Below, piece by piece: positions 1-12,602 of a DNA stretch of 64,000 nt (position 1 is the stretch's first letter; every line of letters begins with the position of its first letter). The position numbers were made by a program, and so were the translations under genes. The DNA is from Globodera rostochiensis. Lineage: Eukaryota; Nematoda; Chromadorea; Rhabditida; Heteroderidae. Location of the stretch: the NCBI GenBank assembly GCA_018350325.1, contig JAEVLN010000007.1, positions 3,453,804 to 3,517,803 on the forward strand. Direction: 5' to 3'. The notes beneath the pieces are model-generated. The model made no database searches. It had not been told where the DNA came from and was given only the letters and a program-made list of their open reading frames with translations.

Positions 1-109
1 ATTGTTAAAAAAACTTAGGAAGGATTTGTGATTTTTGGATTTACAAAAAATATGCGATTGACTTATCAAAACAGATCACAAAAATGTTCAAAATTTATGC
101 GATTACATT

Positions 110-430
110 AAAGAATTAATTAAATAATTTAAAATCAGACTCGATCACATAAAGACGACCTCCCCAAGGCAAATGGGGGTTTTGATCTGATAATTTTTGA
201 ACGATTGGGGGGTTTGATCGGGTAATTTTTGAACAATTGGGTGGTTTGATCGGGTAATTTTTGAACAATTTTGGAGCTTGATCAGATAATTTCTGAACAA
301 TCATGCTTGGCCAGATAATTTCTGAACAATCATGCTTGATCAGATAATTTCTGAACAATCATGCTTGATCAGATAATTTCTGAACAGTCATGCTTGATCA
401 ATAATTTTTGAGTAATTAGGTGGTTTGATC
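110..430. repeat. GATC-word repeat block, copy 1
   Basis: Direct repeats of about 30 bp built on the words TTTGATCAGATAATTTTTGA and ACAATTGGGTGGTTTGATCG. The left flank (about 110-155, ending in ACATAAAGACGACCTC) is the same sequence that follows the last exon of the PMP3-like gene near 8.77 kb. This block is therefore a truncated copy of that gene's 3' flank plus its intronic repeat. Related blocks lie at 3851-4030 and 8960-9230. Confidence 0.75.
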
Positions 431-914
431 GGGTCCCCCCCCCCCCATTAACGAAACATTTTAATGATTTTAAAATATTTTTAAATTAAAATGTAACACA
501 TCTTCTTGAATTTTTGCTTTTATTTTCTTAACAAAAATCATTAAATGTTCAAAAAATTTCCCCGGCGGCGCCGACAGGCGACGGAGAATCCCAAAAAAAA
601 AATTCGGTATCGGCAGTTCGGTAAAATAGCGCGGCAATACCGTACCGTGCTGAACACTACATGCCAAAGGTCCCGACCAGATTGGCATTTGTTCGACTTC
701 TCCCCCCTCCCCCCCCCCCTCTAATATTTCAATTTAAAAATTTATACATGTATACAGTCTAGAACAGAAGAGCGATTGATGTAAAAAATACACACACCAT
801 CATAATTTGTAGTAATAAATACTAGAAAAAAGCCCCATTTTACGTCCCAACTAATCTAAATAGGAATCGCAACCAAATAAAAAATCACTACACTATCACA
901 CAAACGGATTCCAA
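431..914. other. no gene recognised
   Basis: Low-complexity sequence with C tracts near 437-447 and 702-719. The word CGGCGGCGCCGACAGGCGAC near 550 recurs around 19.4, 45.5 and 54.7 kb, so it is a dispersed repeat. No splice-consistent coding segment was found. Confidence 0.5.
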
Positions 915-921
915 ATGCCGC

Positions 922-1648
922 TCATTCACGGGGTTTTTTCGCTTTTGATGAGCTGGCTTTCTTTTCTTTCTTGGCTCTCTTTTCTTCGTCCTTGGCTCTC
1001 TTTATTTCGTTCTTGGCTCTCTTTTCTTCGTCCTTGGCTCTCTTTATTTCGTCATTGGCTCTCTTTTCTTTGGCCTTGGCTTCCTCTTTTTTGGCTTTCT
1101 TCTGTGCCCTTTCCAACGCTTTATCGACCTGCAATTGGTGATCCATTAGAGGAGGATTGTATTTGATCATGACCCCCAGACTGAGACAATAAAATCTTCA
1201 TATTTTAGGCATTTTCCTTGAGAAAATGCAATTTTTAGGCATTTTCCCAAAAATTCTTGAAAGAAATTCAAATTTCAGGCACTTTTTCCCAGAATTTCTT
1301 CCTGCAAGAAAATCTATGTATGTCAGGCATCTAATTAAGGCCCAATTGCCCTGTAATCCCCAAAACCATAAATTTTGCCCTGTTATACAGAAAAGTTTCT
1401 GTTTTTAATGTCATCATTGGTCGGGTTGAAAACTCAGTTTTATCTCTTGAACTTACAATAGGTGGTGGTGGCGCCGACGACTCGATAATATATGGTCGGA
1501 ACTCCGTCGGCTCGGTAGGATAATTATATGGTAGTTGCTCCGACGACTCCAAAATACGAAAACCTCCATTGTAGGGCATTCCGCTTCCGATGCAGTAACG
1601 GCAAAATGCCAACATCAGCAAAAGAATAATGACGGAGTGCGAATGCAT
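922..1648 (-). CDS. small secreted lysine-rich repeat protein (hypothetical)
   Basis: Two-exon model, 132 aa. Exon 1 is 1648-1457 and exon 2 is 1128-922. The donor is ATT|GTAAGTTC and the acceptor ATTGCAG|GTC, joined in phase 0. Residues 1-22 (MHSHSVIILLLMLAFCRYCI) look like a signal peptide. Residues 23-64 are rich in P, Y, E and S and end in four prolines. Exon 2 encodes VDKALERAQ and then an imperfect K/R/A/E/D repeat with units like KRAKDEEKRAKNE, probably a helix or coiled coil, ending KAKKPRE. The joint depends on choosing the acceptor at 1129; an acceptor 50 bases upstream gives the wrong frame. No family is recognised. A secreted lysine-rich repeat protein would fit a nematode secretory or effector product, but that is inference only. 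Confidence 0.55.
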
Positions 1649-1914
1649 AACTTTTTTTGTTTGTTAGTGTTCTTGTTAGCTTTGTTGTAAAAAAAGAGTT
1701 TAACTTTGTCAAAATTATTTTTAGAATCACAAAATTAAACGAAATGGTTTTTTCGATTTGTAGAAATTATATGGAGAAATGGCCATTCTTCACTCCGTTT
1801 TATATCGCTTCGCCAAACAGCGGCGGGTGAGGGTGGCTAATGCGCGTGTAAATGTGAAGTGCGTGGCATTGGCATGGGCATATTTTAGCCATCATTTCTG
1901 ATTATTTTTTGGCA

Positions 1915-3062
1915 TTTTTCTCCTATTCACAAAGGGCACTCGTATCTTGGCATTATTCTCCTATTCACAAAGGGCATTAAATATCTATTTTAGCATTATA
2001 CATTCATTCACAAAGGGCACTCGTATCTTGGCATTATTCTCCTATTCACAAAGGGCATTAAATATCTATTTTAGCATTATACATTCATTCACAAAGGGCA
2101 CTCGTATCTTGGCATTATTCTCCTATTCACAAAGGGCATTAATATCTATTTTAGCATTATACATCCATTCACAAAGGGCACTCATATCTTGGCTTTATTC
2201 TCCTATTCACAAAGGGCATTAATATCTATTTTAGCATTATACATTCATTCACAAAGGGCACTCATATCTTGGCATTATTCTCCTATTCACAAAGGGCATT
2301 AATATCTATTTTAGCATTATACATCCATTCACAAAGGGCACTCATATCTTGGCATTTTTCTCCTATTCACAAAGGGCACTCGTATCTTGGCATTATTCAT
2401 CCATTCACAAAGGGCACTCAAATCAATTTTTGGCATTTTCATCCATTCACAAAGGGCACTCAAATCAATTTTTGGCATTTTCATCCATTCACAAAGGGCA
2501 CTCAAATCAATTTTTGGCATTTTCGTCCATTCACAAATGGTATTAATATCTATTTTAGCATTATACATTCATTCACAAAGGGCACTCATATCTTGCCATT
2601 ATTCTCCTATTCACAAAGGGCATTAATATCTATTTTAGCATTATACATTCATTCACAAAGGGCACTCATATCTTGGCATTATTCTCCTATTTACAAAGGG
2701 CATTAATATCTATTTTAGCATTATACATTCATTCACAAAGGGCACTCATATCTTGGTATTTTTCTCCTATTCACAAAGGGCACTCGTATCTTGGCATTAT
2801 TCTCCTATTCACAAAGGGCATTAATATCTATTTTAGCATTATACATTCATTCACAAAGGGCACTCATATCTTGGCATTATTCTCCTATTTACAAAGGGCA
2901 TTAATATCTATTTTAGCATTATACATTCATTCACAAAGGGCACTCATATCTTGGCATTATTCTCCTATTTACAAAGGGCATTAATATCTATTTTAGCATT
3001 ATACATTCATTCACAAAGGGCACTCATATCTTGGCATTATTCTCCTATTCACAAAGGGCACT
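1915..3062. repeat. minisatellite array, about 80-bp composite unit
   Basis: Tandem array of two alternating half-units, each containing TTCACAAAGGGCA. One half reads CATTATTCTCCTATTCACAA and the other ATCTATTTTAGCATTATAC. The full unit is about 80 bp, and a variant half-unit (CAAATCAATTTTTGGCATTT) is repeated three times around 2420-2520. The long open frames across it simply translate the repeat and shift frame from unit to unit, so it is not coding. Confidence 0.9.
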
Positions 3063-3373
3063 CACCTGCTCAATATCTTTTAAATTGCAAAAGTTGGGTT
3101 TACGGTAACATGCTAATTCGTTTTTTTAAATCTGATGGATTGTCTCCGGAGGAGCCTATTAAATAGAGTGGCACCGCTGAATTGACGCTACAGAGAATTA
3201 GCCGATAGCAAAATCCCGGATCTTGATCGGGTCCCGGGAAATCCTGGGGTTTTTCGCTCTAGAATTATTGCTCTGTTTTTGATATATTGCGATCCCTGTC
3301 CCGGTTTTTGAACCGGGAATTCCCGATACCGTGCAACTCTGGCATTCGGTATAAAACATTTTTAACAATGCAG

Positions 3374-3590
3374 TGAGGTTGAGCAATTCAACACGGTGCT
3401 GGACGTGCTGCAGATGAACAGCAACAACACCAACAACAGCTCGAGCATTGGCAATAAACACAAAGACAGTGTCGGCGTGCTCGGCTACTATTCCAACAAA
3501 TTCTACGTGAATGGTGGTGACACAACAGCTGGCGGTGCCGAAGCAGGACGACGATTCTCCTCCTCCTCAACATTGATGGATTTGGAATGA
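3374..3590 (+). CDS. orphan terminal exon or gene fragment, unknown protein
   Basis: An acceptor TTTTTAACAATGCAG|T at 3359-3374 is followed by an open frame of 72 codons to TGA at 3588-3590. It encodes EVEQFNTVLDVLQMNSNN, then an N/S-rich stretch, then SVGVLGYYSNKFYVNGGD and a serine-rich tail ending STLMDLE. The composition and the clean acceptor look coding. No matching upstream exon was found: the 300 bases before it are repeat and low-complexity sequence. It may be the last exon of a gene whose 5' part was lost to the neighbouring minisatellite, or a pseudogene fragment. Family not recognised. Confidence 0.4.
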
Positions 3591-3779
3591 AATTTTTTGG
3601 TCTCAATCCATACCAATTCAAACCATTTTGATGCGTAAATTGATATTTTATGATAAATTTTCGAATATTTTCATATTTTTTATTTAAAACATTAACAATA
3701 CAATAAATGCGTTTTTACATTAAAGAATTAATTAAATAATTTAAAATCGGACTCGATCACATAAAGACGACCTCAATGA

Positions 3780-3850
3780 TCAATCGCGGTAAAAGCAGTA
3801 CCAAAGTGCATGAACCATTCCAGGAAACCATAACACAATGTTAATCAAAA
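3780..3850 (-). pseudogene. fragment of PMP3/UPF0057 last exon
   Basis: On the minus strand this reads LINIVLW, then FPGMVHALWYCFYRD and TGA (3780-3782). It matches the final exon of the complete gene at 8803-10091 but lacks the ICGWI residues and everything upstream. The 3' flank (ACATAAAGACGACCTC) and the following GATC repeats are shared, so this is a truncated duplicate of the 3' end of that gene. Confidence 0.7.
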
Positions 3851-4030
3851 ATTTTCGAATTTCAACCAAACCCCTGGCAAATGGGGGATGTTTGATCAGA
3901 TAATTTTTGAACAATTGGGTGGTTTGATCGGGTAATTTTTTAACAATTTTTGGAGCTTGATCAGATAATTTCTGAACAGTCATGCTTAATCAATAATTTT
4001 TGAGTAATTGGTTGGTTTGATCGGGTCCCC
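3851..4030. repeat. GATC-word repeat block, copy 2
   Basis: Same words as 110-430 and 8960-9230 (TTTGATCAGATAATTTTTGA, GGTGGTTTGATCGGGTAATT). It lies immediately beside a PMP3 exon fragment, as the intact gene's intron 2 does. Confidence 0.75.
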
Positions 4031-4047
4031 CCATTAACGAAACATTT

Positions 4048-4790
4048 TTAATGACTAGCACCAAATAACCAGACCGCATATTTATTTGGGTTAAAGTCTG
4101 GGGAGTAGGATGGCCAGGGCCACTCTTCAGCACCAATAACCCCCGGAAAATTGGCCTCCGAAACCAAGCCTGAACTTTCCAAGCCTGTGGGCCGGCGCGG
4201 AGTCCTGTTGGAAATGCCTCTCCCGCTGTTGAAAGTGACACATGGCCAAAGGTTCATCACCGGTTTTTGGAGAATTTTATGTAGGGGTAGCAGTTTTTGT
4301 CGATTTTGACCCCGAGATAACGAAAATGAGTGGTTTTTGACCATTTTTTTTAAAAAAATCCCTCCCCAAGTGAATGCCAAAGTGATTTGAACGAGGAGAT
4401 TCTGAAGTACAAATTCTCTTGTTTTTGGGGTTATGGGAAGCTTCAAAATTGAAGATTTTTTCGTCGGCAAAGAGTACCTCCGGACCTGCGGGCCGCCTCT
4501 GATGAGGGTCCACGCCTTTTTGGATCCGCTTACGGTTTCTGGTTGGGTTGTCGGTCTGGGGTTTTCCGCTCCGTAAAACGTCCGCGAATGTGCCATGCTA
4601 TTTGGAGTATTTTTTGAAAAATTTTTATGGGAAATTTTTGTGCCAGAATTTTTTGAGAGGACAGTTTTTTTTGGAACCCCAAGTAAGGCAGAAGTTTTTG
4701 ACGCAGGTTTTTTTTTGGGTAGATAACGATATTTTTTGATTTGCGATGATTTTCCATTATAGAGAACAGAATAAACTCCAAAATGTGTAT
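4048..4790 (-). pseudogene. degenerate Tc1/mariner-type transposase
   Basis: Minus-strand reading gives three frame-broken transposase blocks in order. The first is VLFADEKIFNFE (4477-4442), the usual context of the first catalytic Asp. The second is FQQDSAPAHR (about 4225-4195), containing the second catalytic Asp. The third is WPSYSPDFNPNKYAVW (about 4112-4063), the C-terminal signature around the third acidic residue. The blocks fall in different frames, so the copy is inactive. No terminal inverted repeats were identified. The family call rests on these motifs, which are standard for DD34D/E transposases. Confidence 0.8.
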
Positions 4791-4794
4791 ACAC

Positions 4795-4890
4795 ATTTCC
4801 TGGAACTGCCAGTAAATCGGTGCCATCGATGGTGAGCTCGCCTCCAAGTTTCGATGTCGAATTGCTAAAAACAAAAATTTCGACGCTACT
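4795..4890 (-). pseudogene. aspartic protease exon fragment
   Basis: Minus-strand sequence encodes SNSTSKLGGELTIDGTD followed, out of frame, by YWQFQE. It is homologous to exon 7 (6258-6144) of the intact cathepsin D-like gene, which encodes [16 protein letters not shown] and ends AYWQFK. The middle of the exon is missing. This is a partial duplication of that gene directly beside the dead transposase. Confidence 0.65.
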
Positions 4891-4959
4891 ACGACCCGTA
4901 CCATGACTCGTACATCAAGCTGTACGACTTTAGACCGCGTCTAATCGACGGGGTCTACT

Positions 4960-5394
4960 GATGATTCGGCCATAAAAATGGCCAAGAAAGCTTGAGGAAT
5001 TTTAATCGGAGAAAATGTGCCAAGATTAAAAGATCATAAAACTGCTTGAAAACTGTTAATTTACACTTAGTTTATGTGCCAATTATTGCATAAATATGAA
5101 GGCTTTTTGAAGATAAAGTTGGATTTTTGCGCAAAACAATTTTAAATTAATTTAGTTTCGTATTTAATTAAATAAATGGGACAAAGACCCAAATAAACTT
5201 AAATTTTATTTTCAGTTTTAAAAAGCTCAACAATAAAAAGAATAATATACGTAGTAAATTTGTTTTATGCCAATTTATTCATTAAAATAATTGATAGAGA
5301 CGGCCTCAGTCAATGAAATTGCGAACTTCGGGCCCAATTGGCGCGCTAAAATATTTTTAAAATTTTGGCGATTTATTCAAAAAAGGAGAAAAAA
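4960..5394. other. 3' flank of the cathepsin D-like gene, no gene seen
   Basis: AT-rich sequence. It contains AAATAAATGGG and AATAAAAAG stretches that could serve the minus-strand gene for polyadenylation. No open frame with motifs was found. Confidence 0.4.
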
Positions 5395-7644
<2,250 letters not shown>

Positions 7645-8236
7645 ATTTTTTGATGTGTTTTTTAAAGATTTCAAAATATTTTTAAATTTATTTAAAAAAC
7701 ATTTATGAATATTATTATACTATGTATATAAGCCAAAACAAAAAGATTTTGATTCACAAAGAGTGAAGAGAGTTGAGATTAGAAGGCCTATTTATTGCAT
7801 TCACCCAAAAATTACGTCTGGAATTTATTGGCATTTAATTTCAAAAAATATTTTTGCTTAAAAGCAATAATTAATTCACGCAAATACATTTGCTATCCCT
7901 ATGGATTCACCAGACGGAGATGATTGGACAAACGTTGATGATTACCATTTTAGAAAAGAATATTTATAAATTCGTCATAAATTTTAAACAAAATAAAAAT
8001 GGACGGAAAATCGGTTTATTGAAAAATTGGAACTTTAAACTTTTTTAATCAGAGAAAATGTGCCAAGATTGAAATATCTAAAACTGCCTGCCTGAAAACA
8101 GTTAACGCAAAATATTAGGGTTGGACAAGAACGGGTACCCGGAACCGGAACCGGTATCAGGGGGTTGGATCCGGGCGGGGTTAAGCACCCCTAATGGAAA
8201 TATCTTTTCGGAGACAATTTTTTGTTTGATGGTGTT
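7645..8236. other. upstream region of the cathepsin D-like gene
   Basis: About 590 bp between the protease start and the next repeat. It contains TATATAAGCC at about 7725-7734, some 80 bases upstream of the start on the minus-strand gene's promoter side, and a partial GGAACCGGAACCGG element at 8130-8200. That element starts TAGGGTTGGAC but lacks a matching right end. No gene seen. Confidence 0.35.
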
Positions 8237-8597
8237 CAGGGATGTGCTCTCTGGTCGACATTTTAAAAACCAGAAATCAGAATTCTGGTTGCTTAAAAAA
8301 AAAATCAGAAAACAGAATTCTGGTGCCCCTTTTAAAAATTAGAATTCTGGTTGCATAAAAAATCAGAAAACAGAATTCTGGTCCCCCTTTTAAAAATCAG
8401 AATTCTGGTTGCATAAAAAAAAATCAGAAAACAGAATTCTGGTCCATCTTTTAAAATCAGAAATCAGAAAACAGAATTCTGGTGCCCCTTTTAAAATCAG
8501 AATTCTGGTTGCATAAAAAAAAATCAGAAAACAGAATTCTGGTGCCCAAAAGCACCAGCACTTCTGATAAATCAGAACAGAACAAAGCACATCCCTG
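8237..8597. repeat. AATTCTGG word-repeat element with short inverted ends
   Basis: Starts CAGGGATGTGCTCT and ends GCACATCCCTG, forming a short terminal inverted repeat. The interior is repeated AAAATCAGAAAACAGAATTC-type units separated by CCCCTTTTAAAA. The flanks (ATGGTGTT and CTTCGAAC) do not match, so no target duplication was found. A solitary left end with the same CAGGGATGTGCTCT lies at about 7024. Confidence 0.6.
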
Positions 8598-8802
8598 CTT
8601 CGAACCATTCAAAATCCACTTTTTCATTGGAGGTTAAGCGAAAAATTTTATTTTCAATTAAGAATGAGCTCAATCCATACCAAATCAAACCATTTTGTTG
8701 CTTAAATTGATATTTTATGATAAATTTTTCAAATATTAAAAACATTAACAATACAATAAATGCGTTTTTACAGACTCGATCACATAAAGACGACCTCAAT
8801 GA

Positions 8803-10091
8803 TCAATCGCGGTAAAAGCAGTACCAAAGTGCATGAACCATTCCAGGAATCCATCCACAAATCCATAACACAATGTTGATCACCATGTGCAGCAACATGT
8901 CATGGCCTGGAAGTTGGCAACCCAATTAACCTTGACCAAAATTTTTGAATTCCCAACTAAACCACAGGCAAATGGGGCTTTTGATCAGATAATTTTTTTA
9001 GCAATTGGGTGGTTTGATCAGATAATTTTTTTAGCAATTGGGTGGTTTGATCAGATAATTTTTGAACGATTTTGGGATGTTTGATCAGATAATTTTTGAA
9101 CGATTTTGGGATGTTTGATCAGATAATTTTTGAACGATTTTGGGATGATCAGATAATTTTTGAACAATTGAATGGTTTTGATCGGGTAATTTTTGAACAA
9201 TTTTTGGAGGTTGATCAGATAATTCTGAAGAACGTTCTCATCAATTTTGCTTAGAGGCCACAAGGATTCTTCAAGTTCTGTGATCTAATCTTGCCACGAC
9301 ATTTACCTATCAGTGATCTGATCAGATCATAGATCAGATAAAAAGTCCAAAGAAACAAATCTTTTCTAAAATTCTAATCATTGTTGAATCAAATGCTCCA
9401 AAAACCTCCGTGTATTAGTACAGCCGCCGGTGGAATGAACACGCACAGAACGGCTTCGATAATTTGCTCCATGGTCCACGAGCGTTGTTGCTCACGAAAG
9501 AAGCGTTTTGCACGCAAATTGCTGTTGCTGCTGTCCGTGTCCGTGTTGTGCTCGGCGACGAGTGGAAGATTCTAAAACATTTTAAATTAATAACAAAAAT
9601 AAAATAAATTCCAAATTCCACAAAAAATTTTACTATTAATAAAGTTATAAATATTATTTATTTTATTACAAAGCTTTGTTTTCTTTAGAGACCGGACAGG
9701 ACCGGAGTCCGGACAGGATTTTTCAGGACACCTGATACGGAATCCTGGTATTTTCGTCGAAACCCCAGGATCAAGATATCCTGAAAAATCCAGGATAATC
9801 CTAGTAAATCCTGATCCTGGTCATTTCCGAAATTCTGATCCTGATCCGGGGTTTTTCAAAAATGCGGTCTCTAGTTTTCTTTAGTTCCAGAATTCTACTC
9901 TTTGGGCACATTTTGATCATTGATCAGACCCCAGAAAGCCTCAGGTCGTTATAGAAGCGCCCTTAAGGCTTTTAGTGAAAACGCTGGAGGGCACAAACCT
10001 GCGGTATAAACATTTCTGGGTCATAAATACCCGAACAAGCATTGATAAAGCAAGCAAATAGTACAGCAAAAAATGGTAAAGCTGACATCAT
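8803..10091 (-). CDS. PMP3/UPF0057 family membrane protein with signal exon
   Basis: Three exons, 120 aa: 10091-9999, 9571-9406, 8906-8803; all phases match. Exon 1 gives a signal-like segment, MMSALPFFAVLFACFINACS. Exon 2 carries a hydrophilic stretch with RAKRFFREQQRSWT and then the first family helix, IIEAVLCVFIPPAAVLIHGG. Exon 3 gives MVINIVLWICGWIPGMVHAL and ends WYCFYRD. PMP3/UPF0057 proteins are small two-helix membrane proteins, normally about 50-60 aa. In yeast and plants they affect membrane potential and ion tolerance. The extra N-terminal half with signal peptide and AKR site is unusual. Intron 1 holds a hAT-like element; intron 2 holds the GATC repeats. Identification of the family domain is firm; the exon 1 join rests on phase and on the parallel structure of the gene at 12.6-13.7 kb. 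Confidence 0.82.
8960..9230. repeat. GATC-word repeat block, copy 3
   Basis: Six or more units of about 30-38 bp with TTTGATCAGATAATTTTTGA, variously followed by ACGATTTTGGGATG or GCAATTGGGTGG. The block lies in intron 2 of the PMP3-like gene. It appears to be the source form of the truncated blocks at 110-430 and 3851-4030. Confidence 0.8.
9686..9873. mobile_element. hAT-like MITE
   Basis: Ends TAGAGACCG and CGGTCTCTA. The 8-bp target duplication GTTTTCTT is perfect (9678-9685 and 9874-9881). The 188-bp interior is made of reiterated words (CCGGACAGGA, then AATCCTGG/GATCCTG). It lies in intron 1 of the PMP3-like gene. The hAT assignment rests on 8-bp duplications and YARNG-type ends. Confidence 0.85.
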
Positions 10092-10620
10092 TTAAAAAAG
10101 AAATTAAATACTTTTTAATAACCTCCTAAAAACTTAAAACATATTTCTTTGTAAATGCTTTTGTTTTATATAAAAAATAATAATTCTATTTTAAAACTTC
10201 CTATCATTTGACTGAATTTGTATTTGCGCTTAGGGATCACTTTTTTGGTCATCTGACGCGACAATGATCGATAGCGAAAGCAAATATTTAATGCTGATTG
10301 GATAGATCATGTGAAAAAAAATATTCGCGAAAATGCTCCAGGGAATGGATATTGATCTTTGGTGTTCAAAGTTTTTGAACTTTTTGCAAGTTTTATTACT
10401 TTTAATACATTTTTAAAGTCCTTTTTATGCATTTTTAATTTAAAAAATAATATATATCTTTTTATTGTTTTTCTTGTTTGACGACTCAGAAATTTAAGTA
10501 AATCTTTAGTTATTAAATTTTATTTCGTTTTATTTTTTTTAATATTATTTAAATGCCATCAATTCGTAAAAAGGAACCAAAATATTTATTTATTTTTAAT
10601 TTAATGATTTAAAAGCAAAA
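10092..10620. other. spacer between alternative signal exons
   Basis: AT-rich, with no open frame of interest. It would be intronic if the exon at 10621-10779 is used as an alternative first exon of the PMP3-like gene. Confidence 0.35.
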
Positions 10621-10779
10621 TTATGCTAGTATTTTTTTATTTGTCTTAATTCTTTTATTTTCTAATCTTGCCTGCGGGCGTGATCCAAGGCTTGCATCAT
10701 AGAGGGACGTGCCGACATTGATGAAGCATGCCATCATTGTGCAGCACAACACCAAGTTGTTCATCATCAGCATCGCCAT
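10621..10779 (-). CDS. orphan or alternative signal-peptide exon of PMP3-like gene
   Basis: Open frame MAMLMMNNLVLCCTMMACFI then NVGTSLYDASLGSRPQ. It resembles exon 1 of the PMP3-like gene just downstream (ACFINACSGIYDPEMFIPQ): both have ACFIN, a YD pair and end PQ. After the codon CAG comes GCAAGATT, a strong GC-type donor in phase 0, which would join in frame to the exon at 9571. It could therefore be an alternative first exon, or the remnant of a lost third gene. Read without splicing it would be a 52-aa secreted peptide ending at TAA (10621). Confidence 0.5.
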   Translation of the reverse strand: MAMLMMNNLVLCCTMMACFINVGTSLYDASLGSRPQARLENKRIKTNKKILA

Positions 10780-12602
10780 GTTGTCCTGTTTTGGTGTATT
10801 TAAATTGAAAGAAATTGGAACGGAGGTGAGTGAGTCAGAGTGGTACAACAATTTTTGACGGGTAAATTGGGTCAGCCCAAACTGAGTTCTCTGATCAAAT
10901 TTAGCCCAATCTTTGATCACTCAAAGTTCTTGATCAATGTTTTTTTTCTTCTTCAAGTTTTCAGGTTCGAAATGCGGGCCCAATTGCCGGTTTTCGGGAA
11001 TTCCAATGAGTAGTTTAATCGGGACGACAAGAATTCAAATGTTGTAGCTTTTTGAAATCCAAATTTTTCACTATTTTCATGCCAATATATTACTAGGCTG
11101 GGATTTGATGTACGCGAAATGTGTCATGGAGAGAAGCCAAAAATAGCATTTAAAGTGACTTTTTATCACATATCAAAAAGTTTGTTGTGGAGGTTTTAGC
11201 ACATAGGTATAAATCCGAGCCCTATAATTTTATTGCAAAAACTGAGGTTCGAAAATGGTTTTCTGTTTTGATTTTTTTCTTTTTTTTTGATTGAAAAAAA
11301 AATAATTTGATTATTACATATTAAAGAAACAAATTATTTTATTTTGGTTAGGGTTTGTTTATAAGAAGAATTTTTTAATGAAAAATTTCACAATTCGCTC
11401 AAAAATGAATCTTTTTGTGGCCAAATTGTACATTTTTCCGCGAGAATTTCAGTAATCAATTTTGTGAATCATCACTGATCGTTTTGCAATGTTCCGCCAA
11501 TGCCCCCCCCCATTCACTCTCTTCAACAAATTGATGAAAAAAACAGTCAAACAAAAATCGTTTTTTTTAAATTTTTTTAGCCCATTGAAAATGACATTAT
11601 TCGAAAAGTTTGGAAGTTGTACATATTAATGTGTACAATTATCGCTGAATTCTTGCCACAACAAAAGTTTTGACACAAAAAGTGAAAAAAGCGCACAAAA
11701 TGTTTAATTTTTTAGATTATCCGGATCCAGTAGGAGACGGACCCGGCTTTTTGGCTACCCAAATTGCATTTGAACACATTTCTAAATTTAGGTTTAGAAA
11801 AGTTAACGGTCTCCCCAATAGTTTTGCACAAATTGAAACGGTAACCCGCAAAATCTGATACATTGAAGGTCATATTCGTGTTAAATTTCCTCTAGAAATG
11901 TGTTTACTTAATAAATGCAATTTGGGTTGAGGGGATAAAATTTTAGGAAATTTCCAAAAAAAACCCGGGGGGGGGGGGGGGGAGGGAGACCCCGGTAAAA
12001 CCGGGGCTCGGGGATACCGGGGACGGACAAACCGGGGATCCCCGTTTTCGGGGATGGCAAACCGAGGGTCGGGACCCCGGGTCGGGCTTGGCTTCAAGTC
12101 AAAACAAAGACCATCGGATTTCGTAAAAAAGGGGGGGGGGGGAGGGATCTAACGCCCTAGGTGACAAATTGCCGTAACCTTTCACAACAAAGACGTAGGC
12201 GACCAATTTATAAGTTTATATTTGAATTTTAACCCCTAAATATTTTGGACGAAGTTATTAATTAATTAATTAAAACCAAGGAACCAATTCAAAACAAAGA
12301 AATTTACGGAATTTTTTATTTGTTCAATCAATTTGAGTATGTTCTACACATAGAATCAAAAAAATAAATCCATGTCAAATGGACGTCGGGAATCGGCATA
12401 AGCAAGCAGATTTGTTTTTGAAAAAATTACATAATAAAAATTGAAATAATGAGAGAGGAGCCTGAAAATGTAAAATGAATCATCATCGGGGGGTTGTTGT
12501 TGTTCCGCAAATTTTGTAAGAAAAGCAAAAAGTGGAAAAGTAAGGCGGCAGAATGCTTGATCGATCGGTGCCCATGGGCTGGTTGTTCTCCAATTTGCAC
12601 GA
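10780..12602. other. gene-poor AT-rich stretch
   Basis: No coding exon recognised. G tracts lie at about 11968-11982 and 12131-12142, flanked by CCGGGG-rich sequence that looks like another degenerate word-repeat element (11950-12100). The rest is unremarkable. Confidence 0.4.

Noticed and set aside
915..1166. Plus-strand frame with repeated WLSFLRPWLSLF
   Set aside because: It is the complement of the lysine-rich repeat exon.
1947..3166. Several long open frames with ALFSYSQRAL-type repeats
   Set aside because: They translate the minisatellite in shifting frames, with no start context or splice signals.
8112..8204. Another hAT-like element (TAGGGTTGGAC to CACCCCTA)
   Set aside because: The flanks CAAAATAT and ATGGAAAT do not match, and the right end is only loosely inverse.
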